Source: Filosporella fistucella (taxonomy: Eukaryota; Ascomycota; Leotiomycetes; Helotiales). From it: a stretch of 64,000 bases of DNA. The position numbers and the translations under genes were made by a program. Under the pieces are notes generated by a model that saw nothing but the letters and a program-made list of their open reading frames with translations, was not told where the DNA came from and searched no databases. Positions within the stretch are counted from its first letter, which is position 1. The number at the start of each line of letters is the position of its first letter. This document shows, in pieces, positions 11,488 to 22,906 of this stretch. The stretch spans positions 868,001 through 932,000 of the forward strand of contig JAQJZZ010000004.1 in assembly GCA_030077755.1 (NCBI GenBank), given 5' to 3'.

Positions 11488-13161
11488 TTACGAGCTGTCG
11501 CAAAGCTTATACTTCTGGACGTATATAGCCAGCATTTCCTCGCAGAAATCATCAAGGGTAATTATCTTGAACTTGCCTTGATATCTTTGCAGGAACCCTT
11601 GACGATAGTACTCCTTGCTCAGTCCTTCAGACCAAGCTACCACCTCAACTTTCCAACCCTTATCAAGAGCTCTTTCAACGTTCTTTAGGAATCCACCAGA
11701 GTACTCTGCTTCTGCAGCGTCTCCGCTTGCAAGAACAATAGTGGATGGGTGGTCACTATCGACGAGACTCTCCAGAAGCTTCATCTGCAATATTTCATCC
11801 ACCCCCTGCTCTTTCATAGTGGGTTTGCCCGAAAATTGTGTATCTGATTGACTGGAATAGCCGGAAGTCGCATAACCCGACCCTGTTCCTCCTGTTCTTC
11901 TCTTTGGCCTGATGACTTGAGGCTTCTTAACTCTCTCCAGGATGTTCAATTCGTAACCACACACTTCCGCCGACAAAAAGTGATCTGGCGTCTTCTGCAT
12001 CACCGTACTTTCCTTGGATCCTACAGCAACTCGACGAGCGACTAATCGACCTCTTTCAAGAATGAGGGACAAGGAATGGAAAGAGAATGAAGGATGCTTC
12101 ATGTAAGTACATTTTGTCAATCCTCTGTTGAGTTTGAGGCGATCTTGAAATCCTATGACAATATTGGATAAGTCGATGAAAACCTGAATAAATAGATCAG
12201 TTCGCTTGCCTTACCACAGTAGATGAATTACTGAAAAATAAAGGGGTGGAAATAAACTCACGTGTATACCACGCGGGTCGGTGTGTGGATGTCGCACACA
12301 TTTGGAAGGTATGGTGGAAATTGTACTATCGACTTCATGACGAAATCTTTTGGCAATCTTTTTGACGAGCTTCTTTTCTTGTTCACCCATAGTGAGATGA
12401 AACAATGGTTGGAATTCCCTTGGATCGAGAAACAGTTGGGGGGTCGGTAGACTACGTTTTGATGATTGAAGCTCGTGGTCAGGATCGAATGGAGGAGCTA
12501 GTGGAGAGAGCGATGATCTCGTGCGGACCCGGCCTGTGTGTGCTTTGGAGGTAGAGGAGGCTCTCTGCCCTGAGTAATCATCAAAATCATAGTCATCTTC
12601 CTCAGTGTCTGACTCGAAGCCACTCCCTTCGGCTTGTAAAAGGCATGAGGGAACAAGCCCTAAGGCACCAGAAGATTTCTTGCTTTTTCGCCGACCGTGT
12701 CCGCCTTGAATATTTCCAACCTGGTCTTTCCAACGGACTTCCTTTCTTGCGACTATCTCATCAAAGCTTGTATCCTCCGTTATGTGAGCATTGTCCTCAG
12801 GTGTCGACGAAGGCAGTGTTGATTGGTCCGAGGGAGAGGAGGAGGAAGCATTTGAGAATAGGTGTGGAGCTGCTGCGGTGTGCGGGAGTGGTATTCCAAT
12901 TGCCTTCCCACAGAAGCTGAGGAGCCGGTCAAAATCACCAAGGGATTTTGGAGCAGCACTTTTCGGATTGAATAGAGCAATATTCGGTATCGTTGGATCG
13001 CTAGGTATTGCAGAGTTGGACCCGTCTGCCCTACTTTCTCGAAGGAAGTCCAGTGCAGGTCTCAACGACCAGGGGTTGCCGTCGTCAGAACCGAATGCCA
13101 TTTTTTCGAAGTGGTGGCTAGGTAGGTGAATCAATTCTAGAGGCTGGTCAGCTCGAGGCAT
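11488..13161 (-). CDS. NYN-domain (PIN-like) putative ribonuclease
   Basis: Two exons, 13161-12262 and 12183-11488, with a 78-nt intron (GTGAGT...TTCAG); 531 aa. The splice fuses ...DPRGIH to VFIDLSNIVIGF, which is the conserved first strand of an NYN domain with the acidic residue D304 and N307. The later SGDAAEAEYSGGFL segment is the second metal-binding strand, followed by DKGWKVEVVAW as in NYN proteins. Such domains belong to the PIN/FLAP nuclease fold and are thought to cut RNA. The N-terminal 290 residues are Ser/Asp-rich and probably disordered, with an acidic EEDDYDFDDYSGQ run. A conserved-looking NPWSLRPALDFLRES sits at 28-43, so an alternative start is the Met at residue 21 (13101). 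Cell location is not obvious from the sequence. Confidence 0.82.
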
Positions 13162-13955
13162 ATGGAAGATGGGAAGATGAGATATTGCCTACAGGGAATG
13201 GTAGGCTGAAGCTTGTAGATTATTCATGATTTGAATCAAAATTGCGTTTCAAAGATTGAGGGTTTTGAGTTGGTGAAAGTGAGCATGAAAGAGTCAATGA
13301 GACATCATGCCTCGAACTTGAGAAGGCTGAGAGGCGAATTCAACTAGCTCGGCGGAACAGCCCTGCAGAGAACCCCTGCAATGACTGGATATCGATATCA
13401 AAAAGTATGACTCAATAAATATGGACAAAGTTAGCGAGGATAGATATAGTTAGGTAAGATGTCGTTGATGATAGAAATCGAGGCTCTTCATTTTTATCTG
13501 GCTTTTCGAAAAGTGTTGCGCTTTCCTTCCAGTCGAAGAACCTAGTGGCGAAATCCGTCTGGTGCATTCGTCTTCGATAAGTGAGGTGACCTGAAGAGCG
13601 GGGAGTTGCCCCACTGCATCGACTCCACGACACATGACACACCTGCATATGAGGTTAATGCATGGGTCGTAATGATTTGTTCACCAAGATTTTATGAAGA
13701 AGTAGTAACAACATGGAGCTTGTTAATCCAGCTGCGTTGAAGCTAATTGAGCACATGCGCAATCTATTCGACCCAGAGCTTTGAGCCTTTGTGATCTGCC
13801 CAGCTAATCGTCAGCGGCGGATCACCAAGCTCGGTACTGTAGGGCAAAATGAAGAAAGCGGTGGATAATGCATTTATGTATATATATGTAAATATGTATT
13901 CACAAGAAGATTATTGGCTCTTCATACAAAACAGATTTTGCAAAATCCCCTCAAG
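13162..13955. promoter_or_regulatory. Divergent intergenic region between NYN gene and small spliced gene
   Basis: About 0.8 kb that must hold the promoters of the minus-strand NYN gene and the plus-strand 53-aa gene. TATA-like TATATATATG is found near 13877-13890, about 70 bp upstream of the small gene's ATG. No coding evidence inside. Confidence 0.45.
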
Positions 13956-14163
13956 ATGTCTGGTTCAACCTCAAGCAACAAACAAGGTCTGTCATTAGCA
14001 AGGCATCGCTGAACTGAACTAATCTTAGACAGATTCTCAACTTCCACTTGAGGAGAGAGTGGCTCAGTCGACTGATGGCTCAATTCAACCTTTTCAGATC
14101 ACCGAGAAAGAGAAGAAGACTGTAGAGGACCATGATCATCATGGTACTGGAACTACTTTATAA
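13956..14163 (+). CDS. Small spliced gene, 53-aa hydrophilic protein, unknown function
   Basis: Two exons, 13956-13986 and 14033-14163, joined across a 46-nt intron with an AACTAAT branch site. The product is a 53-residue hydrophilic protein that starts MSGSTSSNKQ, has a PLEERV..STDGSIQPFQIT middle and ends in a His/Asp/Gly run (DHDHHGTGTTL). There is no signal peptide or membrane segment. The acceptor is ambiguous: TTAG and ACAG lie four bases apart, and only the second keeps the frame open; the first gives an early stop. I do not recognise the family. Support is the ATG context, intron consensus and open frame to a natural stop; the short length makes it uncertain. Confidence 0.55.
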
Positions 14164-15037
14164 GTCCTGGAGGTGATGTTAATGGTTGCGACTATACTTT
14201 GGCAGAGCGGAAAAGACCAGCGATGCATTAGGTATATATGCTCGGAGAGTTGGAGTCTCGATTGATGCATTCTCTACAACCACTGTTCAAGTCGCATTTA
14301 TAGATTCACTCTAACTTTATCTAGATTTTCCCGGATTGAATTCGAAAACCCCCCCTGCACAAACCAAGAAAGGATTGTGAGCATTGGCGATATACGACTA
14401 AGAGTCTCGAAGCGCAGGTAGATTGGAGGGATTAATTCTGCAGCAAATTTTGTGATATTTTTTTCCATTCAATTGAAAGCTCGCGATTCTTCGCAGTTTT
14501 TGTGGACATCTTTGCAATACCTTTTTAACTATCGGGGCTTGAGCCAACCTTCCATATTGTTATTTTGATGTGTATTGAGTTCATAATCTCTATACTGATG
14601 AAAACGTACTGTCAAGTTGCGGTACATATTTAGTGTTCCCGTTTGCAAGTGCTTCTCTGGGGATAAACGGGTGGCTGGTAGGCCCGAAACGGTAATGGTG
14701 GGGTCAAGTCTCACTTCACCGTCCAAACCCGTCAACCTTGCGTCGCAACTTCACTTCTTCACAACTCAATTACCCTGCAAAATATCTCCATACGTCCACT
14801 TGTACCCAACGCCACCTCATGAGGTGAAGCATTTGCGTTTTAAAGTTCAGAGTTTTACAATATGAGCCCTTAAAACATGAATTTACTCCTGGTAATAGTC
14901 AATTCATGTGCTTGGATCCTAGATCGCAATCACATCGCACCAATTGAATCACAACCCCTCGATTTTCGATCTTCCACCGTTTGTTCAAATTTAGTCACTT
15001 CTGGTTGAGAAAATTTGTCTCCATCTTTGGGACCAAG
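14164..15037. promoter_or_regulatory. Upstream region of the DNA methyltransferase gene
   Basis: About 0.87 kb between the small gene and the methyltransferase. It contains AT-rich stretches and no supportable coding frame. It probably combines the small gene's 3' UTR with the methyltransferase promoter and 5' UTR. Confidence 0.45.
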
Positions 15038-18000
15038 ATGCCACCATTTACCATAGGTTTGAATGAACTTTACTTCCTGCTTCACATGACAAGTTTCTGA
15101 TTATAAAACAGACTCCACTACATTCACGCCGAGAGGCTCTTCGCCAGACACTTTCTATGATGCTGTTAGCGTCGCCTCTCCTTCGTTCAAACATACAATT
15201 TCATTTACAGAGACAACGCGATCGGAGATCGATCAAGATATATTCACCCAACAGACTTCATTCGAGACTAGACAAATTTCAAGTATACCCGACTCTACGC
15301 AAATGCACCCAACGATAGATTCCTTCAGCGAAAGCGATCTTGAGAAAGCGAGCGGAACTACAGATGTTTCTACAGCAAGGCCCAGTCTCAATGGCCAAGA
15401 ATCTTCCAGTGAAGAAAAGCATTCTGATGCATCAACTTGGTTAGCACCTATTTCGCATGTGCAGCTGGAGCAATCACAACTTATAATCCCCAAGTCGAAA
15501 TATAATGGTTATACACCTCCCTATCCACCCTCCAAAGAACGACATGCAATCATCGATCTATTGGCTGAGCATGGGAAAGATGGACACTCGATGAGTGCGA
15601 TGAGAAATTTTTCGCCTACTGGAAGTGAAGAATTCACCGAATTTGAACTGTCGAGCTTCTCCATTTACTTACCAGAGAGTCGACACCATTCATTTGAGAT
15701 GAGAGGCTTACAGCATCTTGCTACGAAACAAGGACATTCAAGCTTTCTCCTCGATGGTATACTCACTTGTGGCAATTTGCATCGTTATGTCCAAGCTGTA
15801 CCTTTCAAAATATGCTCGATCGGAAATTATGGTGAGAATCACCATGAAGTTGGATCAGACATTTGGATTCAGTCAGACCTGAATTCGACTTCAGACATCT
15901 ACTACCGACTAGGCTCGCCTGCGGCTGAATACAGACGTTTTCACGATGGGTTTCTCTGGCTAGCAGATATGGCAAAGCATTTTGTTGACTACTGTCAATC
16001 ATCAGAGAAGCCAGTGTCTGTGCGCGACTTTACATCAAAATTTTACAAATGGGTATGTGCGACACATCACGAGTCGCCACGGCTTCAACCGTGGCTTGAC
16101 AAATATGGGCATACCGATTTTCGAAGAGTAGTAGCTGTGAATATCAGTTTCTTATTCAAGGAAGCAGTGGGTGTCGAGGATGAGCTAAGATCTCATCCAG
16201 TCTTCAATGAGTTACTCGAGAAAGATGCCGTCCCGATGCAGGAAATAGTCGAAGAGAAGACTATTGTAACACCCTTTGTATACGATTGTTTCAACCACCT
16301 ACGGTTTGGTCATCATCTTGAAATGGTCGATCCTGTTGAAATGACGAAGACACGACAACTTGGCCGAAATGACCTTCTAGACTTGACCGGGAATGAAGAT
16401 ATCGCACAGTTTCCTAGTGCTAGATTATCTCCACGATACGTTCCATCAATTGAAACCCCAGACGAACAACAAATCCAGCAGAAGTTAGACGCACGGAACA
16501 AGATGCTTGCAGCCATTAAAGTTGGAGACGTCTTGTCTGTGACTAAAGACGGTGCAGATTCAGTTTGGAAAGACGAGGTGAGCCGTTGGAAAGCTGCGGA
16601 TACTTGTTGGTATGCCTATGTTCAGGTTATGTACCCGGTCGTTGACGGAGACTACAAATTTGACGTGATTTGGCTTTACAAGCCATCTGACACTGCTTGT
16701 GCAAAAATGAAGTATCCGTTTTCCAACGAATTGTTCTTTTCGGATCTTTGCACTTGTCTGCGGTCTACGATGCGGATATCAGAGGATGAGATCATAGACA
16801 TTGTGAACGTCGATTGGCACGGACATCCCTCCACGAGTCAAAACTTCTTCATTCGGCAAACATATCTTGAAAACGAAAGATTTGTTACTTTCCAAGATGC
16901 TCACAAAATTTGCCAGCATAACCGAAATTCCGGGCAAAATAGGAAGCCATTGTCTGAAGCGAGTTCTAAATATCCCATCGGCCAGACTGTCCTCGCCGTA
17001 CCAAATTTCAAGTCGAAACATGGTCTAGAGCCGTTTGAAGTTGTCAAACATGTCTTGGAAGGACCTAGGAAATGGGTTATTTGTAGGCGCCTCCATCGTA
17101 GACAGGAATTGGATGGGAAAGGCAGACCAAACGAGCTCGCATACACAGACAAGATGCACAAGATATCAGCTAAAAAGATCGAGCAAACTTGTTTGGTCCG
17201 ATTCTATACAGAGTCTGATGTGTCGAATAACCGAATTCCTGCCCCTTACTGTCGAGATGGGCAAGGCAATGCATTCTACATTACCTCCAAATTGGTCGAG
17301 ACACGAGATGCTTTTACTTTAGATCCAATTGATAATGATCATCCGCAGAGCCTGATGCAAGGTTTCGATCCAGCAGAGCGTCCAGAACGCGAGGTGCTTC
17401 GTGGGATGGATTTGTATTGTGGTGGAGGTAACTTCGGACGAGGCTTGGAGGAAGGTGAAGCAGTTCACAATGAGTGGGCTGTTGACATTAACAAGAATGC
17501 CATTGCTACCTACTTCGCCAATTTGAAAGAGCCAGCTAGCACAAAGCTTTTCTACGGCTCTGTGAATGATATGATTCATCAAGCTATGAAAGGTAATCCG
17601 AAAAATTCAGACTTGATTCCTTTGCCTGGCGATGTGGAGTTCATTTCTGCTGGTAGTCCATGCCAGGGTTTCAGCACTTTGAACTGTTCGAGGAACAACG
17701 AAAGAGGCTTGAGGAACCAGTCTTTAGTCGCCTCCGTAGCGTCATATATCGATTTTTATCGACCCAAGTATGGCCTGCTGGAAAATGTTATGAATATGGC
17801 ACAGAAAGGTCTAGGTCGTGATGAAGATGTTCTGTCTCAGCTTCTTTGTGCTATTGTTGGAATGGGTTATCAAGTCCAATTATTTGTTCTTGATGCCTGG
17901 TCTTGTGGTCATCCACAGTCTCGATCACGACTTTTTGTGTCTTTCGCAGCCCCAGGATTAGTCCCTCTTGAGCACCCAGCGTTGTCCCATTCCCACCCCC

Positions 18001-19610
18001 CTGGAACATCGGATCGTGGCCTTGGGGTCCTTGCAAATGGACAATCCTTCGGCAGGCGGATTCACTGCCTGACCCCTTTCGAGTATGTAACTTCCGGTCA
18101 AGGTACATCTGATTTGCCAAAGATCGGAGACGGTCATACATACAATTGTATTCGAGAACCCGACCACGTCATGGCCATGGGGATATCCACAGACCTGAAG
18201 ATGCAAATCGATGCTATCCCAACAAAGCCGAGAGGGATGAATTTTGCCAAGTCATGGAATGAAGGGCGTGGCGTTATGAAGGCCGAGCAAAGAAAATTGT
18301 TCGGATCTATGATCACCAACAATGGACAACTCCGAGAGAATGCCAAACCAGGTTCGAGGGCATGGGGGAGGATTAAGCCCACGGAAATATTCCCCACGAT
18401 TGTTGTATCTTTATCGGCATACGATGCAAGACTCGGCAACGTTCTTCATTGGGATGAAAATCGGGTCATCACTACCATGGAAGGAAAGCGTGCGCAAGGC
18501 TTTCCGGACGAAGAGGTTTTGGTAGGATCTGCGACTGAGGGATGGAAAATACTTGGCAACAGTGTTGCTCGTGGTGTTGCCATGTCTCTTGGCTTGTCTT
18601 TACGCAAAGCTTGGCTTCAAAATGACCCAGATCTGGATTCTAAGCTGGTGGCGCCAAGAGTTCGTATCGCTGTTCATTCAGTAAGAAGTCCTGTCCAATC
18701 GCGTCAGGATCAGAAACTTTTACAGCCTTCGAAGCGAATTTGCGGGGTGGTTGTTCCTGTGAAATCCCCCTCTAGCAAATATTCTCACCCTCCCATACCT
18801 CAAGTATTGAAAGGCAGCAAGGTCGTATTTGAAAGCTCAGAATCTGAATGTGATAGCTCGGAAAGCTCGGAGAGCGAGGAAGAACTCTTTTCCGCTAGCA
18901 AATCAAGTCAAAAGCCTGACAGGTTGAAAGCTCGAGAGACTATTGTTATCCCTGATTCAATAGAGACATCTGATGATGAGGCGGCTTCCGCCCCAATTTT
19001 AAACGACCACAACAAGCAGAAGTCTTTTGCCTCTGCACTAGCCTTGCGAATCTCAAAAGAGCAGGAGAGAAATGCACAGAAAAAGCGTAAGGCGGAGAAG
19101 CGGCCACACGATATGTTTCGAGAATCACATCATACACCACAACAAAATCGTCATAAGTTCCCTAGGGTAGTTGTTCCTTCCTCCTCACGCTCTCAGGGAC
19201 GAAATACCTTACCCTTTTCGGCTGGCACTTCCAAACCCCAGGCTCGACCGCAAAGCAGGAAAGCACCAGAAACTATCTCTCTTCTCGCTTCTGATGACGA
19301 AGCACCACACTTGCTAAAACTAAAGTCTTTGAAGTCCAAGAAATACCGCATTCTACCACCTCCCACAAAATATACTTCTATCTTCAACATCAGCGCAATG
19401 ATTCAAGATGAGGCAGAGGAGATGTACCCACGCATGAAGCGAGAGGCTGCAGTCCATCAGGAAGAACCTGCAAGGGCAGTGCCCACAGTAAGCAACTACG
19501 TGGAGGGTGAGCCGATAGACGAGAACTTCATTGGCGCTTATAAGCAAACCCATAATTTTTTTAAGAGATCGGATGGAAATAAACTTGTGAAAGTTGGTGG
19601 GAGAAGATAA
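15038..19610 (+). CDS. dim-2: DIM-2-like cytosine-5 DNA methyltransferase
   Basis: Transfers methyl groups from S-adenosylmethionine to cytosine in nuclear DNA. Model: micro-exon 15038-15056 (MPPFTI plus one base), 55-nt intron, exon 15112-19610; 1505 aa. An N-terminal half holds a conserved YRLGSPAAEYRRFHDGFLWL-type region (about 200-300) and a BAH domain (about 475-600, from IKVGDVLSV). The catalytic domain spans roughly 765-1170: motif I GMDLYCGGGNFG (771-782), motif IV GSPCQGFS with catalytic Cys857, motif VI ENV at 897-899, and motif X ILGNSVARG near 1153. ENV, rather than the EQT reported for the RID/Masc1 group, together with the length, points to the DIM-2 family (Neurospora DIM-2 is of similar size). 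The last 330 residues are a Ser/Glu/Lys-rich tail with an acidic SSESESE run and basic patches, probably disordered. All catalytic motifs are intact, so the protein should be active. The gene symbol is by family; orthology was not tested. Confidence 0.9.
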
Positions 19611-22101
19611 CCGGCATTCAAGGCACTCGATAAGGTATACTTTGATCCACATTTGGATAAAGGTGGTTTAAGGAAGTAATTGGCCACATGCCAAGTCGTT
19701 TTTTGAGGGCGCAGCTTGGAGATGATTGCTCGTGCACATATGCGTTTTGGCACATGCCTTGGAAAGCCGGATGGATCCTTCATGCATAGCCCAAATTTAA
19801 GACAGCCGAGAGGAAAACGCATACTACGGACGAAAAGATGCAGTTACATAATTACTCGGCAGATAAATTCGTACATCGAAAAGCTCATATCTCATCTCTC
19901 TCTCATAATCTCATGAGACTTCCAAAGTGACTGTGACATGTGACTAACATACTCTAGCACCTCGAGGAGGAATCAAGCATGTATGACAATTACCTAACAT
20001 TACACAACTCACATGTCTTTATCTCTTTTTGGCCTTCCAAACTCCTAGCTTAACTCAGCGGAGCCAAAGCTCGTGTTGCCCTCCCAATATCTACCAACCT
20101 AAGCAAACCACCATAAAACGGAGCAAGTGCAACATTACAGCCGTCTCTCGTCACACTTCACTACTCCAATTCTTACAAACATTGATCGGCGTCTTTTCAG
20201 CTGGTGTTGGTATATACCATATATCCACCGGGCTGGGAGAGCGCAGCAAATTGAATCGTTCATGCTGGATGCCATTGGAAGGAGGAGAGCGTTGAAGCTG
20301 TGTCGAGATCGAAGATGCTAGGAACCGAGATGGTGTACAAGCGTAGATTAAGTTAGTTGTGTTGAGAGAGGTGGTGCATACATCTGGGTTCTTGCAGTGT
20401 CGGTATGTTGGTTGTAGGTAGCGTGACTTGACTGAGAGCTTGATTTGAAGAGATGTAAGGTCAAGATGAGTGTGATTTGATTGAGTAATTGAGGAGGAGG
20501 GGGAGACTGATTGGATAATTGACACGTTTAATCGTGTGAGATAAATCAATTTGAATGCTTCGAGCAACACAATTGCTTTACTTCTCAGCATATATTATTA
20601 ACTGCTTACCTTTACCAATCCCCAAAAACCCCAAACTCCAATCAAGTCCAAGGGCAACTTATAATTACCGCCTCAATGCCATCTCCCGTCTCCCATGCGC
20701 AGCCTCTCCTGCAAGATCTGGCTGCTCTGATCATTTGCTTTTGATTGGAGAGGAAAGATGGAGATGGAGACGTTAAATCGTACATATAATCAGGCAACTC
20801 GCAGAAGGGACAACTGCAGGTGTCACATGTGCAGCCGTTTTGTGTTTTGTGTTACTCTTTTCGAGGCACCTTGTTCTTTTCGCCAGGAGAGCATGAGAGA
20901 CATGTGGTGAAGAGTTGATTTTGCGGGCGAGGTAGGAAAAAGATGGCTGTGCCTGGATTTTTATTTTTGGTAAAGTATGTCGATAAAACTAAATTCAATG
21001 TTCGAAAAATGCTTGCTACGTATGATGAGCTTCACACGCTCAAGGAACTTTTGTCACACCTCATTTTTATACCTATCTTGGGAGTAAGGTGGCTATCTAT
21101 ATGCCGTGACCATTCCCTCCACCATCCAACCTCGACAGATAAGCGAGCCTCCTTTTGACAAACCATCAGCCATCTCTGCCATCGAAGCAGACCTTCCCGT
21201 TCTTTTTCGCCTTCGAAACCTTCCTTCGCCAAGTTCCATATCATTTCCCTTCCCAGCAAAAAAGCCCCGTCTCCAATCCCAATTAGGAATCTGGCCGTCT
21301 AGCAGCCCCGCTTCTAAAAAGCAAATATGATATACATGGAACACTTTTTCTCTTGGCTGCTAACACCTTAGACAGGTGCCAATTCGAGAATGAAAGACGT
21401 GATTCACAGCACAAGTGCGATGATACATAAACATGGAAATACATAATAACATGATATAAAAACAAGCGGGGTCTCCAACCTCTCTTACGAGCAGAAACTC
21501 TTATCAGGATCCCTGCGCCATCACCCGATCTCGTCGGGCGATCTTCAACCCCACAAAGCTTGTCATTTCAGCACTGGTTCTTGGCAGGGGAACACAGCTC
21601 CTTCCCCTCCTTAAACTTTAAACCAAGTTCATCATCAGCGAGAAACGAGGAGGGTGCAGATAAGCCCCGTTACGGATATTGGTCTCCACTCGGTGACGGG
21701 AGGCAGAATGAGGTGGTCTGTCTGTCGTGTCGAGTGGACTTTGTGCCGCGTGAGACATGCGGGAAGGGGTACAAGCAGGGCAGGCTGAGCAGCGAGTACT
21801 CTAGCAGGGAAAAACAAAGGGAGATACATAAGGCACCGCGAATGGGTACGTGCGTGGTTTATCATATAGGAGAGAAGAGAACGTGTATGATAGATACCTT
21901 TTTGCTCTGCCACTGGGTTCAAATCGTGGGATTCATCTGCGCCAAGACATATCTACGAGGGATTCGAGAGTGTGGATTGCGTGTTTCTGGCGCGTGACAG
22001 TGTCGATCGTTGTTCGTCTCGACCTATCAACTTATCAAGCATTCTGTTCCCTTCTTTTCTTCAGGATCTTTCGACGAGTGGCCCGCAACGAAAGAGACAA
22101 G
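19611..22101. other. Intergenic region downstream of the methyltransferase
   Basis: About 2.5 kb. Overlapping open frames on both strands of up to 146 codons have no recognisable family. A plus-strand frame at 21560-21844 ends at a good donor, GTACGT (21846), and could be a 5' exon or UTR of the tentative gene at 22102, but no consistent join was found. Confidence 0.4.
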
Positions 22102-22667
22102 ATGGTGTCCCTCTCACTCACCATATCTATCAGCAGGAATAGCTCAGACCAAGCAGCCGCTCATCCATATCAAGGCAGCGTATACAGCACACATTCACGC
22201 TCGAATTCTCAAACATATTCTACGTACGGACACCCGGTGGTGCGGAGTAATAGTCTAGAGCAATTGCTCAAGCCTAAGAGGGTTAGGATCGAGAACCGTC
22301 ATCTGAATGGAGCAAAGGGACGAAGAATGGCAGGAAACGGAGGTGGTGCCATGAAAATTGAGCCAAGAAAAAGTTATGGTATAGGTGGTGCTGGGAATAT
22401 TCGTAGGTGCCTGAACGCTTGTGATGGTAAAATGATTGTTGACAGGATGCAGGGAGGCCATCTGAGGTTATCTACCCACTAGACGGATCGAGGAGGCGTT
22501 CGAGCGTTTGGTCGAGCAAAACCGTATCCCCTGGATCCAGCCCAGACGGGAGACGAGGAATCATCATGGGCCTGTTCAAGAAGAACAGTGTGACCGTGGA
22601 TGAGCCTGCGCTGGGTTTCAATCGAATCGATTTATCTGATGATAAGATTGACCAAAAGGAAGATTAG
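22102..22667 (+). CDS. Tentative spliced gene, Ser/Arg-rich protein, unknown function
   Basis: A possible two-exon gene: 22102-22281 and 22446-22667, with a 164-nt intron (GTTAGG...GACAG), predicted 133 aa. Exon 1 encodes a Ser/Tyr/Gln-rich segment (HPYQGSVYSTHSRSNSQTY, then RSNSLEQLLKPKR). Exon 2 encodes EVIYPLDGSRRRSSVWSSK, then GIIMGLFKKNS and a short acidic end. The composition and the basic-Ser phosphosite-like motifs (RSNS, RRRSS) look coding, and the frame switch needs an intron exactly where a CAG acceptor lies. The donor is weak and the true start may be further upstream (the frame is open from 21850). I do not recognise a family. Confidence 0.35.
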
Positions 22668-22906
22668 GTGGAGCGAGGAATCTGGGGGTGAAATGGCTTG
22701 GGGATATTTATATACTAAGATGTTAGGGAACAGAAAGGGAAACCGGATGGTTGAACAGGAATGGGATAGGTTGGGGATCGGTGGCAAATGGGATAAAATG
22801 ATAACAACGGCTGATGCGCAGGATTTTTGGATACTATGTTACAAAAGCGCTTCCACCTCCATTACAAAATCGACACACTGATGCTTAATATGCCAATGTA
22901 TTAGAA

